Below, in pieces: positions 61,773-64,000 of a DNA stretch of 64,000 bases. The position numbers and the translations under genes were made by a program. Where the stretch lies: assembly GCF_004005565.1 (NCBI RefSeq), contig NZ_SADD01000003.1, forward strand, positions 305,094 through 369,093. Direction: 5' to 3'. Below the pieces are notes generated by a model. That model saw only the letters and a program-made list of their open reading frames with translations. It was not told the DNA's origin and made no database searches. Source of the stretch: Lujinxingia sediminis (lineage in GTDB: Bacteria > Myxococcota_A > Bradymonadia > Bradymonadales > Bradymonadaceae). Positions within the stretch are counted from its first letter, which is position 1, and the number at the start of each line of letters is the position of its first letter.

Positions 61773-63312
61773 TCGTCGCCCCGCCCGACGACGCGCCCCC
61801 TTTTATAGCGTCGTATCTCAAGGTGCCCTGGCCGCGCTCCCGCTCGCCATCGCATTGCTCGCCAGCTCACCGGCATCGGCGCAGACCCCACTCCCGGATG
61901 CAGCAGCTCCGACGGCTTCGGCCGACGCCAACCCGACCTGGCTCACCCCTGAAGCGATCGTGGAGCTGGTCTTACGCCAGAGCCCCGATCTGGAGCGCGC
62001 CCGCATCGAAGAAGAACGCGCCCGTGAGCTGGTGATCAGCGAGGAGTACGGGCGCACCCCGATCTTCAGCGCCGATGCCGGCTACCGCTATGGCCAGTTC
62101 CCCGATCTCTCCGCCCAGGGCACGCGTCTGATCGACTCCAGCGCGTTGAGCCTGGCCGGCCGCCTCTCCCATACGCTGCCGATCGGCACGCGGATCGCGT
62201 TGAGCGCGTCATTAAACAGGGCGGTGCGTGACTCGGTGGTCTTAGGCGATCTGGGCGTGGCCTACGACGCGGGGATCGCGGCCGAGATCACCCAGCCCCT
62301 GCTGCGGGGAGCGGGGCGCGATGTGGTCGACGCCGCTCTGCTTGCCGCGCGCCGCGCCGAGCAGCTGCGCCGGGCCCAGAACGATGAGCTTACAAGCGCG
62401 CTGCTCTATGAGAGCCTCATCACCTACTGGGATCTGTGGCTGGCGCAGCGCTCGTTAGAGATCCAGGAGGGAGCGCGCCGTCTGGCCGAGCAGAGCCTGC
62501 AGGAGGCCACCGTGCGCCTGGAGGCCGGCGCGGCAGCGCCGGCCGATCTCATTCCCCTGCGCATCGAGATCGCCCGCGCCGAAGAGAGCCTACTCGCCGC
62601 ACGCACTCAGCAGGATGAGCGGAGCCTCGCGTTGACCCGCCAGCTCGGACTTCCACCCGATACCTCTCTGCGAGCCCGCGCGGATGCTCCCACCCTGGTC
62701 GACCTTCCCGACAGCGAGCGCGCCCTGGAGCAGTACGAGAAGACCTCTCCCGAACTTCAACGCCTCACCATCGCCCTGGAAGACGCCCGCCAGCAGGCCG
62801 GGCTCGCCAGAAAGAGCGCGCGCCCGGCGCTCGACGCCCTGGGCTCCTTTCAACTCGATGGCCTGGGTCGCTCCACCCCCGAGGCCCTCTCTCAGCTCGG
62901 CCGCGCCGAAGGCTACGTCGCCTTTGTGGGGCTGCGCCTGGAGCTCCCTATCGTAAACCGCGCTCGTCAGGCCGACGCTCGGCGCGCAGAGCTTGCCGTG
63001 CGCGCCGCCGAACACGACCTGCAGCAAGCCCGTGCTGAGGCCCGCGTCACCATCACCTCTCTCAGGAACGAGGCTCGTGCCGCCCGCACCCGCGCCGAGC
63101 TCGCCAGGCACACCGCCGCACTCACCCGTGAAAACGTCGACGCCCAACGCGCCCGCTTTGAAACCGGCCGCGGCACCGCCTTTGAAGTCGTCGACGCTCT
63201 CCAGCGCCTACAAGAGGCCGAAGCGCGAGTCGTTACGGCCCACCTCGAGCTGATGCGCCAGGTCCTCACCCTCCAGGAACTCACCGGTACGCTCCTCACC
63301 AGCGCCCTGTGA
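61765..63312 (+). CDS. TolC-family outer-membrane channel
   Basis: 515 residues from ATG 61765, which overlaps the permease stop; the open frame reaches further upstream without a start. A basic N-terminus and hydrophobic stretch ending SPASAQTP is a signal peptide. Two OEP domains are helical (ELVLRQSPDLERARIEEERARELV, ITQPLLRGAGRDVVDAALLAARR), with ESLITYWDLWLAQ and TSLRNEARAARTRAEL. Three of these would form the outer-membrane channel of the exporter. It is the last gene of the operon. Confidence 0.94.
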   Translation: MNDRRPARRRAPFYSVVSQGALAALPLAIALLASSPASAQTPLPDAAAPTASADANPTWLTPEAIVELVLRQSPDLERARIEEERARELVISEEYGRTPIFSADAGYRYGQFPDLSAQGTRLIDSSALSLAGRLSHTLPIGTRIALSASLNRAVRDSVVLGDLGVAYDAGIAAEITQPLLRGAGRDVVDAALLAARRAEQLRRAQNDELTSALLYESLITYWDLWLAQRSLEIQEGARRLAEQSLQEATVRLEAGAAAPADLIPLRIEIARAEESLLAARTQQDERSLALTRQLGLPPDTSLRARADAPTLVDLPDSERALEQYEKTSPELQRLTIALEDARQQAGLARKSARPALDALGSFQLDGLGRSTPEALSQLGRAEGYVAFVGLRLELPIVNRARQADARRAELAVRAAEHDLQQARAEARVTITSLRNEARAARTRAELARHTAALTRENVDAQRARFETGRGTAFEVVDALQRLQEAEARVVTAHLELMRQVLTLQELTGTLLTSAL

Positions 63313-63470
63313 TCCGACTCAAGACCTGTGAGGATCCTCCCCGATCCGCATCATATCCACCGGAAGCACCCTTCTTTCTCGATAAACGATCGTAATGCCA
63401 TTAAAACAAGGTCTTCAGCATGCCTCCCGACGCTAAGTTTCAATATTTATGCAATCGGTGGAAAAACCTG

Positions 63471-63499
63471 TTGACACTCCGGGCCCCGACACATACCTT
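63471..63499 (+). promoter_or_regulatory. rRNA-type promoter P1
   Basis: TTGACA at 63471-63476, 17-bp spacer, TACCTT at 63494-63499. The -35 is perfect and the -10 moderate. First of three tandem promoters before the presumed rRNA operon. Confidence 0.6.
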
Positions 63500-63591
63500 C
63501 CATCTCGTCGACGCGGTGCTGCTCTCCGGAGCCACTCGCTGAGACAAGGCCGAAAGTCACCGACGATGTCGAAACTTTTTCGAAATCGGGC

Positions 63592-63620
63592 TTGACGCCA
63601 AAGAGGTTCGGACTTAGTTT
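63592..63620 (+). promoter_or_regulatory. rRNA-type promoter P2
   Basis: TTGACG at 63592-63597, 17-bp spacer, TAGTTT at 63615-63620. An A/T-rich block with TTCGAAAT lies directly upstream and could be an UP element. Confidence 0.6.
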
Positions 63621-63717
63621 CCGCCTCCGCTCAACGCGACGCCAACACGGGCCGCAGCGAGCAACGTCGACATGGATTTCGAAAGTTTAGAAACTTGAAA
63701 AAACTTCGAAAAACATC

Positions 63718-63746
63718 TTGACAGAACAAAACGCGGAACGTAAGTT
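63718..63746 (+). promoter_or_regulatory. rRNA-type promoter P3
   Basis: TTGACA at 63718-63723, 17-bp spacer, TAAGTT at 63741-63746. The A/T-rich tract 63676-63717 upstream (GAAAGTTTAGAAACTTGAAA and so on) looks like an UP element. The best of the three. Confidence 0.7.
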
Positions 63747-63749
63747 CCG

Positions 63750-64000
63750 CATCCCTCGGCGGGGCGCCAAAAAGAAACACGGCGAAACGCGAGGTTCAAG
63801 TCGAGACAAGTGCTCGACGCTCTTTGAAAAGTTCATAGGAATCCAGACAGGGCATGTTCAATGCCTTGTCGGGCAGCAAGCGTTTTTACAAGCAAAGCAA
63901 TGTCAAGAGCTTATGCTGTGCAGGCGGGTTGATGTTACATGACGTGAGCGTACGAACGACAGGTTCTCGTCAAGCGCATGTAACACGAGCGCGAGGCTTT
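63750..64000 (+). other. Presumed pre-rRNA leader with boxA-like site
   Basis: Non-coding. GCTCTTTGAAAA at about 63819-63830 resembles the boxA antitermination signal of rRNA leaders, and GGCATGTTCAATGCC forms a small hairpin. The 16S start is not reached. The region 63313-63470 before the promoters holds no recognisable gene or terminator. Confidence 0.6.

Noticed and set aside
63791..63810. GGTTCAAGTC resembling a tRNA T-loop
   Set aside because: No anticodon stem, D-loop or acceptor stem can be paired around it, and it lies inside the presumed rRNA leader.

Overview
The window is 64 kb of GC-rich, densely coded chromosome from a Gram-negative bacterium. I infer a deltaproteobacterium of the Bradymonadales/myxobacterial kind. 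The reasons are many small lipoproteins with acidic or Cys-rich segments, a surface protein ending in a MYXO-CTERM-like Cys-Gly-Cys/helix/Arg tail, a pair of ArsA-like ATPases, large hybrid histidine kinases, and an export gate related to type III secretion. No plasmid, phage or transposon genes were seen, so this is ordinary chromosome with repeat-rich intergenic islands.

Layout. 1-9.3 kb holds a partial Ca2+/Na+ antiporter, nadE, a TPR lipoprotein, an M20 peptidase, a DUF423 protein and hutH. 9.3-11.2 kb is an island of stem-loop tandem repeats, two DUF2795 genes and a Cys-rich lipoprotein. 11.3-13.6 kb (minus) carries two ArsA-family ATPases. 13.9-20.3 kb runs ygfZ-uppS-thiD-murF/alr (MurF and alanine racemase fused in one ORF) and then infC, which starts at a rare AUU or AUC codon. 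20.5-22.6 kb has two response-regulator genes. 22.6-27.3 kb (minus) is a compact type III export-gate operon (FliO-like, SctR, SctS, SctT, SctU, TPR protein). 27.6-33.3 kb has an MBOAT/SGNH acylation pair, a glycosyltransferase, a lipoprotein and an ATP-grasp enzyme. 33.6-39.7 kb (minus) has a lipoprotein and two paralogous hybrid kinases. 39.7-41.3 kb is a repeat-filled, partly decayed gap. 41.3-48.8 kb is a polysaccharide locus (NeuD-like acyltransferase, asparagine synthase, polymerase-like membrane protein, GT4, CapD-like dehydratase). 49-55.4 kb encodes envelope and surface proteins and a patatin lipase. 55.6-58 kb holds csaA and a CASTOR/POLLUX-like channel. 58.5-63.3 kb is a MacA-MacB-TolC type export operon. 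The last 0.6 kb looks like tandem promoters and leader of an rRNA operon whose 16S gene would begin just beyond the window.

The most striking cross-cutting observation is three near-perfect copies of the ParB centromere site parS (around 2.9, 17.5 and 30.05 kb). They suggest that this is the origin-proximal, ParB-loaded part of the chromosome. One of them lies inside an unusual insertion of the MurF domain. The other unusual layer is a set of distinct intergenic tandem arrays (42-43, 44, 86, 23, 12 and 6 bp periods). Several are palindromic, and one shares its core with nearby transcription terminators. All functional calls are from reading motifs by eye; no database search was run.
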